A stretch of DNA of 64,000 bases from Paenibacillus azoreducens (GTDB taxonomy: Bacteria; Bacillota; Bacilli; Paenibacillales; Paenibacillaceae). The stretch spans positions 4,989,501-5,053,500 of the forward strand of contig NZ_AP025343.1 of the NCBI RefSeq assembly GCF_021654775.1, given 5' to 3'. Positions 52,740 to 60,432 of this stretch are shown here, one piece after another. The notes under the pieces were generated by a model. That model saw only the letters and a program-made list of their open reading frames with translations. It made no database searches and had not been told where the DNA came from. The translations under genes were made by a program, and so were the position numbers. Position 1 is the first letter of the stretch. Every line of letters begins with the position of its first letter.

Positions 52740-52964
52740 TTATTTTTGTTTGAGAATCTGCAGCATCCGTGGCCCTGGCCCCTTCTTGATAAATCCCTTG
52801 TTGACCAGCTGCTCCAGCAGCTTAAATGCCGATGATGGAGATTGATGATTCATAAACCTGGATATCTCCCGGATCGTCGGCGGGTAACCATTACTTGAAA
52901 CGAATGATTTTATGAATTCAAGAACTTCTGCTTGGCGTCTGGTAAGTGGTTTGATGTTCTTCAT
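52740..52964 (-). CDS. Stand-alone LexA-like DNA-binding domain
   Basis: A 74-residue protein equal to the winged-helix domain of LexA: LTRRQAEVLEFIKSFVSSNG, PPTIREISRFMNHQSPSSAF and a wing with KGFIKKGPGPRMLQIL. The S24 peptidase domain is absent, so it cannot self-cleave and would not dimerise in the LexA way. It lies in the early operon. It might compete at, or add to control of, LexA sites such as those at 23033 and 23055. Confidence 0.82.
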   Translation of the reverse strand: MKNIKPLTRRQAEVLEFIKSFVSSNGYPPTIREISRFMNHQSPSSAFKLLEQLVNKGFIKKGPGPRMLQILKQK

Positions 52965-52979
52965 GAGGGATTCATCTCC

Positions 52980-53303
52980 TTAAAATAATTCCAGCTGTCC
53001 CAAAGTAAGTTCGTCTATCTTCACATAATTCGTAGCCTCTTCCCATGCGTCTCGGGCTCGTCCAACAAACGCATACTCTCTGCGAATCTGTGCTTTCTGT
53101 GGCAGGGCAAGGAACATATGCAGCTTACCTTCGATTTTACCGACGAAACTCCATTTATATAATTTGTTTACTGCAATCAATTCGATATCTTGATTACAGG
53201 TGCTTATGAGAGATTTTATTTCCTCGGCATGTTGGAGCATTTCAGGCTTGCTGGCTGTGACAGCATATGAAGAGCCTCGATAAAAGTAGTCCAATATCCC
53301 CAT
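52980..53303 (-). CDS. Hypothetical early phage protein
   Basis: A 107-residue protein starting MGILDYFYRGSSYAVTASKP, with mixed alpha/beta character (FVGKIEGKLHMFLALPQKAQ). Its ATG overlaps the stop of the HNH gene (TGATG). No family recognised. Confidence 0.62.
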   Translation of the reverse strand: MGILDYFYRGSSYAVTASKPEMLQHAEEIKSLISTCNQDIELIAVNKLYKWSFVGKIEGKLHMFLALPQKAQIRREYAFVGRARDAWEEATNYVKIDELTLGQLELF

Positions 53304-54097
53304 CACCTCTTAGAGTTACTGAGTTTCCGTTTACTTTGCCCTATTTTTCTATAGATGTCGGCCAGTATGATTCCCGTCCTTGTCAGCTCCGCGTCATTGT
53401 GAAGTAAGCCCTTTTTATTCAGGACCGAAAGCTGACTTTGCTTGATCAGAATCAAATTATCTGGATCGATATTGCGTTTATTTTGGTCTGCGAAGAGAAT
53501 TACATGCCCTTTCGGAATGGAACCATGCTTCTCTTCCCACACAACCTTGTGCTTGTGCCTCCACCGCTTATGCCAAGGGCCCTCATCTGAAACTTTGATC
53601 AGCGTATATCCATCCCGATCGATGCGCTCACTGCCCACGGGTTTGTAATTCAGCGCCGGCTGACCCTTCTTAAATGAAGTACGATTGCCACCGACATTAT
53701 ATAATCCCTTTGTTCCTTTGTTGGGAGGCGCATGTCCTTCAGATCCTCTCAATCCGCTTGATAATCCGTGGTTTTGCTTCCATGTTTTAATTTGCTTTGA
53801 TGTGAGGTTCAGGTTAAAGGTCTCATTCACAAGATTGGTCAATTCAAGGTTAGACAAGCCTCTAACGTGTCTAATAACGAATTCCGCTTGCTCATCTGAT
53901 AAAAGGCTTTGCGGTATTGTCCGTCTTCTCTTGGGGAGATCGCTCTTTATCTTGTGATTAGCCTTAAAGTTTTTAATTTGTCCCTCAGAGATTTCAGTTC
54001 CAAACCTAGCATTAACCAAATCAGCAATTTCAGAGTTGTACCTGCCTTGGGCTATCTCACGAATATACAGTTTCTGCTCATCAGTCCAACGATGCAT
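53303..54097 (-). CDS. HNH endonuclease with two N-terminal HTH modules
   Basis: A 264-residue protein. Two similar helix-turn-helix modules occur at about 1-45 and 60-110 (GRYNSEIADLVNARFGTEIS and LSNLELTNLVNETFNLNLTS). The HNH core lies at about 170-225 (KRWRHKHKVVWEEKHGSIPK, VILFADQNKRNIDPDNLILI). It resembles free-standing phage homing endonucleases. It fits within the early operon with exact overlaps at both ends, so any insertion is old. Confidence 0.87.
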   Translation of the reverse strand: MHRWTDEQKLYIREIAQGRYNSEIADLVNARFGTEISEGQIKNFKANHKIKSDLPKRRRTIPQSLLSDEQAEFVIRHVRGLSNLELTNLVNETFNLNLTSKQIKTWKQNHGLSSGLRGSEGHAPPNKGTKGLYNVGGNRTSFKKGQPALNYKPVGSERIDRDGYTLIKVSDEGPWHKRWRHKHKVVWEEKHGSIPKGHVILFADQNKRNIDPDNLILIKQSQLSVLNKKGLLHNDAELTRTGIILADIYRKIGQSKRKLSNSKR

Positions 54098-54333
54098 TAG
54101 CTGCCACCTTCAAGCATTTTAGGAACCTTTGTGTTTGCGTTCAGTCTGTCATCGGTAAGCTTAATTCCCTCTAAAACAAGGGTTCCATTTGCAATGATCT
54201 GCGATGCTACACTTGTCACGGCTTTCGCTCTGTTGATTTCGTCTGCCAATTTTTCTCCGGTCAGTTCCTCGTCACTTAAGCGCTCAAGTTGTGCAAATAA
54301 ATGGTTGTTCAAATCCCCTAACGTATTTCGCAT
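54097..54333 (-). CDS. Hypothetical early phage protein (HNH-adjacent)
   Basis: A 78-residue helical protein: LGDLNNHLFAQLERLSDEEL and EINRAKAVTSVASQIIANGT. The pattern recurs as a short protein in early regions of Firmicutes phages. The ATG at 54333 follows GGGGGATTGAAT. Function unknown. Confidence 0.68.
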   Translation of the reverse strand: MRNTLGDLNNHLFAQLERLSDEELTGEKLADEINRAKAVTSVASQIIANGTLVLEGIKLTDDRLNANTKVPKMLEGGS

Positions 54334-54427
54334 ATTCAATCCCCCATAAAATAAGATCATCGTTTGGTAAACACGGCCATAATGGGCCCGCCCGGATCCG
54401 CTTAACCGGGGTATGGAAGGAAGCGGC

Positions 54428-55288
54428 TTACGCCGCTCCCCCGCCTTGCATCATCTTGGCCACACGTTTTTTATAAACCGAATATTTCGAGCTGATCTGT
54501 GTGCTTGGAACACCCATCTCTTTTGAAATATCCATCCACGTTTTACCTTCTTCTTTGCGCTGTCTCAACAGTTCAGGGAAGTCGTAAGGAATGTCTTCAA
54601 AGGTCGGCTGCTGCTGCAAAATAAAGCTTTCCAATTCCTTCGGATTAACTGCGCCTGTCGAAGTAGTATCGGCAGAACCTGCCTCCTGCTGCTCTTCGTC
54701 TTGATCATTTTCTTGAGGATCGGCAGAATTGCCCTCGTTTTCAAAGTCCATCTCTCCGGATCCGGAACTGTCGTCCACATCATCTGTTTCCTGCATCCAT
54801 TCAGGGAGGTCCGATCCGCTGCTGTCCTGTTCATTGCCACCATCGCCCATGATTTCTCTTTCGAAATCGTCAAGCTCATCATCTTCTGATTGCTTGTCCT
54901 CACTATGTTCCTCTGGCTGCTCCCCGCCCTGAACGTCGTCATCCCCTCCGACGTTGGCACTCGGTACAGTTCCATCGATGGATAATTCGGTTTGGTTTTC
55001 GTCCTTTTGTTCATCAGGCTTTTGGACAGAAGTGACTACCCCTGAAGCGTCCGCAGTAACTTGGCGGCCACCGGTGTAAGGTTTGTACATATCCTCTTCT
55101 TCAAAATTGAATGACATTTGTGGGTCACCCAGATACACATTGATTTCTTCACCTTGGTTGTTACTCAAAAACACCAAATGCGGTAAAGAAGCTTTGAGCG
55201 GAAAGACAAGTTTAACCTCAATAGTCGACTCCCCGATTTTGATGCCCTTCGCCAATTCTCCTGTAAGCTTCACAAAGTTTTGTCCCAT
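54428..55288 (-). CDS. Acidic linker protein with a C-terminal HTH-like domain
   Basis: A 286-residue protein in three parts: a folded N-terminal beta-rich domain (KLTGELAKGIKIGESTIEVK, about 1-75), a very acidic low-complexity middle (about 90-215, rich in Asp, Glu, Gln, Ser), and a C-terminal helix-turn-helix-like part (GKTWMDISKEMGVPSTQISS). No family recognised. The acidic tract could mimic DNA or keep domains apart. Confidence 0.68.
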   Translation of the reverse strand: MGQNFVKLTGELAKGIKIGESTIEVKLVFPLKASLPHLVFLSNNQGEEINVYLGDPQMSFNFEEEDMYKPYTGGRQVTADASGVVTSVQKPDEQKDENQTELSIDGTVPSANVGGDDDVQGGEQPEEHSEDKQSEDDELDDFEREIMGDGGNEQDSSGSDLPEWMQETDDVDDSSGSGEMDFENEGNSADPQENDQDEEQQEAGSADTTSTGAVNPKELESFILQQQPTFEDIPYDFPELLRQRKEEGKTWMDISKEMGVPSTQISSKYSVYKKRVAKMMQGGGAA

Positions 55289-55313
55289 ATCGATCACTAT
55301 CCCCTCTATAGAT

Positions 55314-55727
55314 TTAAGATAAGTCCTTGATCTTTACTTCAATACGCGGCTTGTTGCTATATCTCTTTTGAGCAAAAACCTCAACGACCTGGCTGTCATC
55401 CTTCCAGATGACTCCTTTAAGGGCATCCTTTACGCCCTTCAGGTAATTGTCGACATCCGGCTTTGTGGTCGGCCGCAATTCCCCAGCCTCTGCGGCTGCT
55501 ACCTTCTTTTTGCTGAAGCTCTTAGGCATCGATCGGTAAATAGTGAGCATCATCCCGATCGGTCCTTCGAGCAGCGAAGGCGGCGCATATTCAGCTGCAG
55601 CCAGCCGGACATAATCTTTATAGTCCCGGGACTTGGCTGGATCATAGAGCTTAACGAATCCGCCGGCGGTTGATGCTCTTGGTCTTCCCTGAGCGACTGG
55701 TTCGCCGTATACCGTGAACTGGATCAT
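55314..55727 (-). CDS. rusA: RusA-family Holliday junction resolvase
   Basis: A 137-residue resolvase: MIQFTVYGEPVAQGRPRAS, then TKPDVDNYLKGVKDALKGVI with the active-site aspartates, and IWKDDSQVVEVFAQKRYS. It cuts Holliday junctions during recombination and packaging. The ATG at 55727 follows AAGGAGGCGACGCCAT. The first 77 bases overlap the end of an upstream gene. Confidence 0.92.
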   Translation of the reverse strand: MIQFTVYGEPVAQGRPRASTAGGFVKLYDPAKSRDYKDYVRLAAAEYAPPSLLEGPIGMMLTIYRSMPKSFSKKKVAAAEAGELRPTTKPDVDNYLKGVKDALKGVIWKDDSQVVEVFAQKRYSNKPRIEVKIKDLS

Positions 55728-55857
55728 ATGGCGTCGCCTCCTTCCTTGCCACTCCCCAAAGCACATATACTTCCCCGATCTGCTTGCCAGTGCTGTCATA
55801 AATGATTTCCCACGGTTTATCTTGAAAGAATGGATCGATCCGAACATCACTGCGCAC
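55651..55857 (-). CDS. Small phage protein overlapping rusA
   Basis: A 68-residue protein starting at GTG eight bases after GGAGG. VRIDPFFQDKPWEIIYDSTG and GEVYVLWGVARKEATPYDPV look like a folded beta protein, with a basic tail that lies in the rusA overlap. The ribosome-binding site and codon pattern support it as a real gene. Function unknown. Confidence 0.6.
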   Translation of the reverse strand: MRSDVRIDPFFQDKPWEIIYDSTGKQIGEVYVLWGVARKEATPYDPVHGIRRTSRSGKTKSINRRRIR

Positions 55858-56035
55858 GCTGCCCACCTCCGATCCCAAGGAACCGTTCAAACTCTTCGAT
55901 ACCTTCCCGGATTTCAGCCCAACGCATCTCCGGAAAAACGGACCGAAGCTCCTGCCACTCCGGTATCGTTCCGGCACGCATGTACATCTGGCGCATGTAT
56001 TCATACACGCTCCACTTGCCCCATGTATCGCTCAT
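55847..56035 (-). CDS. Small helical phage protein
   Basis: A 62-residue protein: MSDTWGKWSVYEYMRQMYMR and EMRWAEIREGIEEFERFLGI. It may be a short winged-helix remnant. It overlaps the genes on both sides by one to eleven bases. No known function. Confidence 0.65.
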   Translation of the reverse strand: MSDTWGKWSVYEYMRQMYMRAGTIPEWQELRSVFPEMRWAEIREGIEEFERFLGIGGGQRAQ

Positions 56036-56202
56036 TATGCTCCTCTCCTGATGACTTTTTTCTTAAGAGCGTCTTTGCTTACCAATATCATCTCTGTCGG
56101 CGTATCCTGTTCAACCAACCAGTCTTCAGGAACAAGCTTCCAAGCTTTCATTTCTGCCTTTTGCTTGCGTGTAGGCCTTGCCGGCCGTGTTTGCTTCCCC
56201 AT
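56035..56202 (-). CDS. Small basic phage protein (DUF6906-like pattern)
   Basis: A 55-residue protein beginning MGKQTRPARPTRKQKAEMKA and continuing LVPEDWLVEQDTPTEMILVS. The RPTR.QK...LxPxxWLV pattern is found in many tiny phage proteins. It sits 11 bp downstream of dnaB. Its stop overlaps the next ATG by one base. Confidence 0.75.
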   Translation of the reverse strand: MGKQTRPARPTRKQKAEMKAWKLVPEDWLVEQDTPTEMILVSKDALKKKVIRRGA

Positions 56203-56213
56203 ATCCAATCCCC

Positions 56214-57641
56214 CTACGCCCAGCGACGCTGATTGATATTCGTAACCTTCTTCTGCTTCGGTGGCGGCTGCGGCCCCGGGTCGACATGAATCCGCTCGTA
56301 GTTAACAAATTTGTTGAACTGCTTTAAGAAGACCAGTTCGACCGTTCCAACCGGGCCGTTCCGTTGCTTGGCAATGATGATTTCGATGATGTTCTTCTTC
56401 TCGGATTCCTGGTTGTAATAATCATCGCGGTACAGGAAGGCTACGATATCGGCATCCTGCTCGATCGATCCGGATTCCCGCAGATCGGACATCATCGGAC
56501 GCTTGTCCTGGCGCTGTTCGACGCCCCGGCTGAGCTGTGACAAGGCAATAACCGGCACATCCAGCTCGCGGGCCAAGGTTTTGAGCATCCGGGAAATCTC
56601 GGAAACTTCCTGCTGACGGTTCTCCGAGCCGCGGCCCTTTCCGGATCCGGCAATCAGCTGCAGGTAATCGATAACAATAAGCCCGAGCCCTTCCTGTTTC
56701 TTCAGTCTCCGGCATTTTGCTCTTATTTCGTGAACCGTAATGCCTGGAGTGTCGTCGATTCGGATGTTGGTCTGTCCGAGCTTTCCGGCTGCGTCCGCCA
56801 TCTTGGTCCAGTCCTCTGACCCCATATCGCCCATTCTCAGCTTGCTCGCCTCGATGTTACCTTCGGCGCTTACCATCCGGGTTACAAGCTGCGCTGCGGA
56901 CATCTCCAGACTGAAGATTGCTACTGGTTCCTCGATTCGGACAGCCACATTTTGAGCAACGTTCAGTGCGAATGCCGTTTTCCCTACGGACGGTCGAGCA
57001 GCTACGATAATCAAATCGCTTTTTTGCAAGCCTGCTGTGATCGCATCCAGATCGGTATATCCGGTTTGTTGCCCAGTTACTTCCCCTGTCTTATAGACTT
57101 CCGCCTTTGTTTCCGTCGACTCGATTACCTCAACAAGAACGTTATCGATGCGCCGGAAATCTTGGGGCGGAGCTGCCTGATCAGCCAACTTTGTTGCAGC
57201 CATTTCCGCCGAAGAAATTAAACTCTGGATGTCCTGGCCTGACATAGCCGCTTGAATACCGGCCATGTTTGACCTGATGTATTCTCGACGTGTATATTTT
57301 TCTTTCAGTGCGGCGATATAGGACTCGATATTGGCCGTCGTTGGCACACTCCGGGCAAGCTTGGAAAGGTAGCTTACGCCACCGACATCTTCAATCTGAC
57401 CCTTGTCTGACAAAAGGGACGTTAGCGTAACAAGATCGATCGGCTTGCTATCCTTGTGCAAATCCATCATGCCCTCGAAAATAATCTTGTTGCCTGCGTG
57501 ATAGAAAGCCGCTGACGGGAGTGTATCAACGTGCTCGATTTTATCTGGATCGATCAGAATGGACCCTAGCACAGAAGCTTCGGCGGCCAAGTCGTGCGGC
57601 ATGTTGGTCAGTAAGTCATCAACGGCGGCCGAGTTTGGCAT
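56214..57641 (-). CDS. dnaB: DnaB-like replicative helicase
   Basis: A 475-residue helicase: an N-terminal DnaB domain (NMPHDLAAEASVLGSILIDP), linker helix, and RecA-type C-terminal domain with Walker A ARPSVGKT at about 215-222, then IVIDYLQLIAGSGKGRGSEN and LSQLSRGVEQRQDKRPMMSD. It unwinds the phage fork. The ATG at 57641 follows GGAGGAAGTGT. It overlaps the loader gene. Confidence 0.95.
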   Translation of the reverse strand: MPNSAAVDDLLTNMPHDLAAEASVLGSILIDPDKIEHVDTLPSAAFYHAGNKIIFEGMMDLHKDSKPIDLVTLTSLLSDKGQIEDVGGVSYLSKLARSVPTTANIESYIAALKEKYTRREYIRSNMAGIQAAMSGQDIQSLISSAEMAATKLADQAAPPQDFRRIDNVLVEVIESTETKAEVYKTGEVTGQQTGYTDLDAITAGLQKSDLIIVAARPSVGKTAFALNVAQNVAVRIEEPVAIFSLEMSAAQLVTRMVSAEGNIEASKLRMGDMGSEDWTKMADAAGKLGQTNIRIDDTPGITVHEIRAKCRRLKKQEGLGLIVIDYLQLIAGSGKGRGSENRQQEVSEISRMLKTLARELDVPVIALSQLSRGVEQRQDKRPMMSDLRESGSIEQDADIVAFLYRDDYYNQESEKKNIIEIIIAKQRNGPVGTVELVFLKQFNKFVNYERIHVDPGPQPPPKQKKVTNINQRRWA

Positions 57642-57954
57642 ACACTTCCTCCTTCCAACCTGGCGGCGGTGGGCAGGCCTCTTGCCGCGCTCGGGCACGC
57701 TCTGCGAAGTATTCCTCGGTTACTGTCCGCATGCGGTCTCGCTCGATCTGTTCCCCCAGTCTCCCCCGGATTTCAGCGATGCCTGGTGGCCATTTATTTG
57801 TCTTGATATGATGCTCGACATTACACAACGCTGTATCAAACGGGAAATCCATGAGATATTTCAGGTGGCGATCAATGTTCTCGTCACTGTCATCAAAGTT
57901 CGGATACTCCCTTTTGATCTCGATAAAAAGGTCAATAACCTCTGCTTTGTTCAC
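57619..57954 (-). CDS. Helicase loader/inhibitor, SPP1 G39P-like
   Basis: A 111-residue protein starting at GTG after AGGAGGAAAGACGAC. NKAEVIDLFIEIKREYPNFD, NIDRHLKYLMDFPFDTALCN and TNKWPPGIAEIRGRLGEQIE follow the G39P helicase-loader pattern. Position between the initiator and dnaB matches the SPP1 replication module. It would deliver DnaB to the initiator at the origin. Confidence 0.8.
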   Translation of the reverse strand: MNKAEVIDLFIEIKREYPNFDDSDENIDRHLKYLMDFPFDTALCNVEHHIKTNKWPPGIAEIRGRLGEQIERDRMRTVTEEYFAERARARQEACPPPPGWKEEVYAKLGRR

Positions 57955-58876
57955 GTCGTCTTTCCTCCTCTGCGCGTCTACGAAGATCATTAATGGCACG
58001 CTGCTGCTTGGTCATGCGTTTCGAGGCAGTTGGCGCTCCCTGGGCGACTCCAGTCATCGGCGGGCTGGTAGTTTGGGAGTTTTGCCAAGCCTCGTTTATT
58101 GCGTCTTCGTAGTATAAAAAGCTCGTTGGCATCTTAAATGTGTTGCCCTCACGTTCACGCTTGGCCTGAAGCAGGCTCTCCATAGTTGAGATGGTAAAGG
58201 GTACCGGCATCCCCCCGGCGACCATCCGACCCATGGCTTCGCGTTCCCGTGGCTTAACGTGGAAATCAAGTTTGCTATGCAATTTGCAATATGCGTTTAA
58301 AATGGCGATCATCCCGTCCGCCTCTGGATCAGGATTATCATCCTCAAACCATTCCGTCCCAGTAGTAGGAGGAGTAGTAGTAAGATCTTTAATATCTTTT
58401 AGATCAGACATTTCTGTCCGATCACTGGCCAAATTTTGCTCATGATCGGACATATTTGTCTGTTCACTGCCCAACTGATCGGACATTTTTGTCTTATCAT
58501 CATCAATGTGATCAGACATTTCTGTCTGTTCACTCGGTTGTGATCGGACATATTTGTCCTTTTTCTTTTTGGAGTTTCTGACCCAAAGGATTAAACCTCT
58601 TGGAGCCCTGGTCACTTGTATGTAATGATGCGCTTCTAAGGTGTCCAACCAGCGACTCACAGTTTTATCGTTGACTCCGAACCTTTCAGATATCTCTGAT
58701 AGCTTCATAGGCTTGTTCCCAAGGACGATGCCCCAGACCGTTCCCTTCTCCTCTCTCTCTGCTGTCGTGGAACTCACGCACCAAAGGAAAAGCCATATCG
58801 CGCTGCCTATTTTCTTATAATGTTCTGGCTCCAGTAATCCGGAATAAATCGGAAAAGGGTAACTGCCTTCGGGCAT
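57932..58876 (-). CDS. Replication initiator (winged helix plus DnaD-like C-terminus)
   Basis: A 314-residue protein. Residues 20-100 form a winged helix with MKLSEISERFGVNDKTVSRW, like SPP1 gp38-type initiators. A linker at about 110-160 repeats S-E-Q-T-x-M-S-D about five times, because the DNA repeats lie here. The C-terminal half is helical and ends in a basic tail (RAINDLRRRAEEERRREQSR). It likely binds the iterons inside its own gene and recruits loader and DnaB. Confidence 0.82.
   Translation of the reverse strand: MPEGSYPFPIYSGLLEPEHYKKIGSAIWLFLWCVSSTTAEREEKGTVWGIVLGNKPMKLSEISERFGVNDKTVSRWLDTLEAHHYIQVTRAPRGLILWVRNSKKKKDKYVRSQPSEQTEMSDHIDDDKTKMSDQLGSEQTNMSDHEQNLASDRTEMSDLKDIKDLTTTPPTTGTEWFEDDNPDPEADGMIAILNAYCKLHSKLDFHVKPREREAMGRMVAGGMPVPFTISTMESLLQAKREREGNTFKMPTSFLYYEDAINEAWQNSQTTSPPMTGVAQGAPTASKRMTKQQRAINDLRRRAEEERRREQSRGY
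58401..58564. repeat. Iteron array, candidate phage origin
   Basis: Five 24-bp dyads start at 58401, 58443, 58476, 58509 and 58541. Each pairs half-sites close to TGANCRGACA around a four-base AT core such as TATT. Three of the four spacings are 32-33 bp, about three helical turns. The array lies in the middle of the initiator gene, as in lambda O and SPP1 gene 38. The fifth unit has a degenerate right half. Confidence 0.75.
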
Positions 58877-58892
58877 ATGCTCATCCCCTAAA

Positions 58893-59174
58893 TCATTCTT
58901 TGACTATTTTGATCATCGTTCCCTCAACTCCAGCAGCCTGCATTCCTAACTGAATCCCATTGGTCAAAGAATCAAAGAGCTTCATCGTCATAGGACCAAA
59001 TCCCTCCGGACCCATCGAGAACGGAACGAAGCTTCCCAAGGTATAGGCAGCAGCTGTGAAAAAGTGTAGCAACTGTTCTTCTCCTGCCCCAGCTGCTTTC
59101 TCCCATTGTTCCTTCAAAACATCCATGATCTGCTCAGTTTGCAGATTCAGTTCGTCAGCAGTCATTTGACTCAT
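58893..59174 (-). CDS. Hypothetical early phage protein
   Basis: A 93-residue protein beginning MSQMTADELNLQTEQIMDVL with a hydrophobic middle (FFTAAAYTLGSFVPFSMGPE). It may contain an amphipathic or membrane-contacting segment. The ATG at 59174 follows AAAGGGGCGTGCGAT. No family recognised. Confidence 0.65.
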   Translation of the reverse strand: MSQMTADELNLQTEQIMDVLKEQWEKAAGAGEEQLLHFFTAAAYTLGSFVPFSMGPEGFGPMTMKLFDSLTNGIQLGMQAAGVEGTMIKIVKE

Positions 59175-59440
59175 ATCGCACGCCCCTTTTCTTCCCGGCA
59201 AAGATCGGCAATCATCATAGCGATATTAGCGACATCTGCTGCCTCTTTGATGGCCTCTTCGTTGGAAATGCAACCCGATAATTCGTGAACCTCTTCATCT
59301 AACTTTTCTAAAAGGTATTGAATCCTGCAGTCCTTCCAGCCGCCTTTCCAGTCGTTCTCCCGGAGCTTTGTTTCCATTTGCTGGGCGAACCATTGGATTT
59401 CTGCTCTTGGTTCGATATTTTTCAGATTGTTATGGCTCAT
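59171..59440 (-). CDS. MazG-like nucleotide pyrophosphohydrolase
   Basis: An 89-residue all-helical protein with the MazG/dUTPase-like metal-binding pattern: LLEKLDEEVHELSGCIS and EEAIKEAADVANIAMMIADL. Members hydrolyse non-canonical NTPs or lower alarmone levels. Substrate here is unknown. Stop-start overlaps link it to neighbours. Confidence 0.75.
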   Translation of the reverse strand: MSHNNLKNIEPRAEIQWFAQQMETKLRENDWKGGWKDCRIQYLLEKLDEEVHELSGCISNEEAIKEAADVANIAMMIADLCREEKGRAI

Positions 59441-59649
59441 ATCGCACGCTCCCGCATCGTTTTTTCTTTCCAGTCCTTGTCCCCCAAGCAGCGGCCCGGC
59501 GTTACCTCAAAGTGCCGGCGGCCGCGTACAAAGGAGACAAACAAGCCTGTTGATCTTTCATAGTACATGCCATTCAGCACCGGCTTTCCCACGAATTTCG
59601 TAGGCTGCTGTTCAAATGAATCGAATAAGTCCATTTGCTCAATTTTCAT
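59437..59649 (-). CDS. Hypothetical early phage protein
   Basis: A 70-residue protein beginning MKIEQMDLFDSFEQQPTKFV, with a basic C-terminus (VRGRRHFEVTPGRCLG). The MDLF-like start could be a sliding-clamp-binding peptide (QMDLFDSF resembles QxxLF). This is inference from a short motif. Confidence 0.62.
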   Translation of the reverse strand: MKIEQMDLFDSFEQQPTKFVGKPVLNGMYYERSTGLFVSFVRGRRHFEVTPGRCLGDKDWKEKTMRERAI

Positions 59650-60247
59650 AGCGGTTGGTCATCGGAATGAGCTCAGCGTATGCCGGCGTCCATTTTGGTG
59701 GTCCGTATTTGCTCAAGTAACCGATTTTGTTCACCCATTTGTTAACGGGATCTTCAGTATGCATGGCTTTAAGCAGTTCCCAGCAACCGATAACATCGTT
59801 TAACGCACGGTGAGCTCCTGTAAGATCAATTCCGTAACGCTCTGTCATGTTTGTAAGTTTATGTGGATAATAATGGCGATCCCGCGAAATCGTGCATGTA
59901 TCAATGAAGGAATTATGGAAAGTTCGCCCGCCAGTGCGCTGCATCCAATAATGTAGGAAAGCCAGGTCAAAAGCAGCATTGTGCGCCACCAGTAAACTGT
60001 CCTTGGCAAGATTACGAAGAACCTTAAAAGCAATGTCCTCATCCATCCCGCCTGCCAGATCGGCATCAGTAATGCCCGTAATCTCAGTGATTTTTGTCGG
60101 GAGCTCCCCATCCAGCTTGACCAGCGTCTGAAACTGGCTCACAATTTGTCCATCAATGCAGCGGATCGCAGCTACTTCAATGATGCGGTCGTTTGCAGGG
60201 TTGACTCCCGTCGTTTCAAAATCAAACACAGTAACATCAGACAACAA
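59639..60247 (-). CDS. DnaQ-like 3'-5' exonuclease
   Basis: A 202-residue DEDDh exonuclease: TVFDFETTGVNPANDRIIEV (Exo I), AHNAAFDLAFLHYWM (Exo II) and TGAHRALNDVIGCWELLKAM (Exo III, histidine type). It could proofread or process recombination ends. The start is TTG after GGGGGAGATAATTTTG. Confidence 0.92.
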   Translation of the reverse strand: MLSDVTVFDFETTGVNPANDRIIEVAAIRCIDGQIVSQFQTLVKLDGELPTKITEITGITDADLAGGMDEDIAFKVLRNLAKDSLLVAHNAAFDLAFLHYWMQRTGGRTFHNSFIDTCTISRDRHYYPHKLTNMTERYGIDLTGAHRALNDVIGCWELLKAMHTEDPVNKWVNKIGYLSKYGPPKWTPAYAELIPMTNRYEN

Positions 60248-60249
60248 AA

Positions 60250-60432
60250 TTATCTCCCCCTATCGTCCCGTAGGAACACAATCGGATATTTCACTTTTAC
60301 AACCGTCCATCCGGGGTATGCCCGGGCGAAATATGCCCGCGTCTCCTGTTGGAACAAGTCTCGATCTTCTCGCATAAGCTTCCAGATCCGTTCCCCCATC
60401 ATGCTGCGCATTAATGGCTTCTCCCCGATCAT
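60250..60432 (-). CDS. Small basic early phage protein
   Basis: A 60-residue protein: MIGEKPLMRSMMGERIWKLM and AYFARAYPGWTVVKVKYPIV. Its ATG overlaps the stop of the MBL-fold gene (ATGA) and it ends two bases before the exonuclease start. Function unknown. Confidence 0.65.
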   Translation of the reverse strand: MIGEKPLMRSMMGERIWKLMREDRDLFQQETRAYFARAYPGWTVVKVKYPIVFLRDDRGR

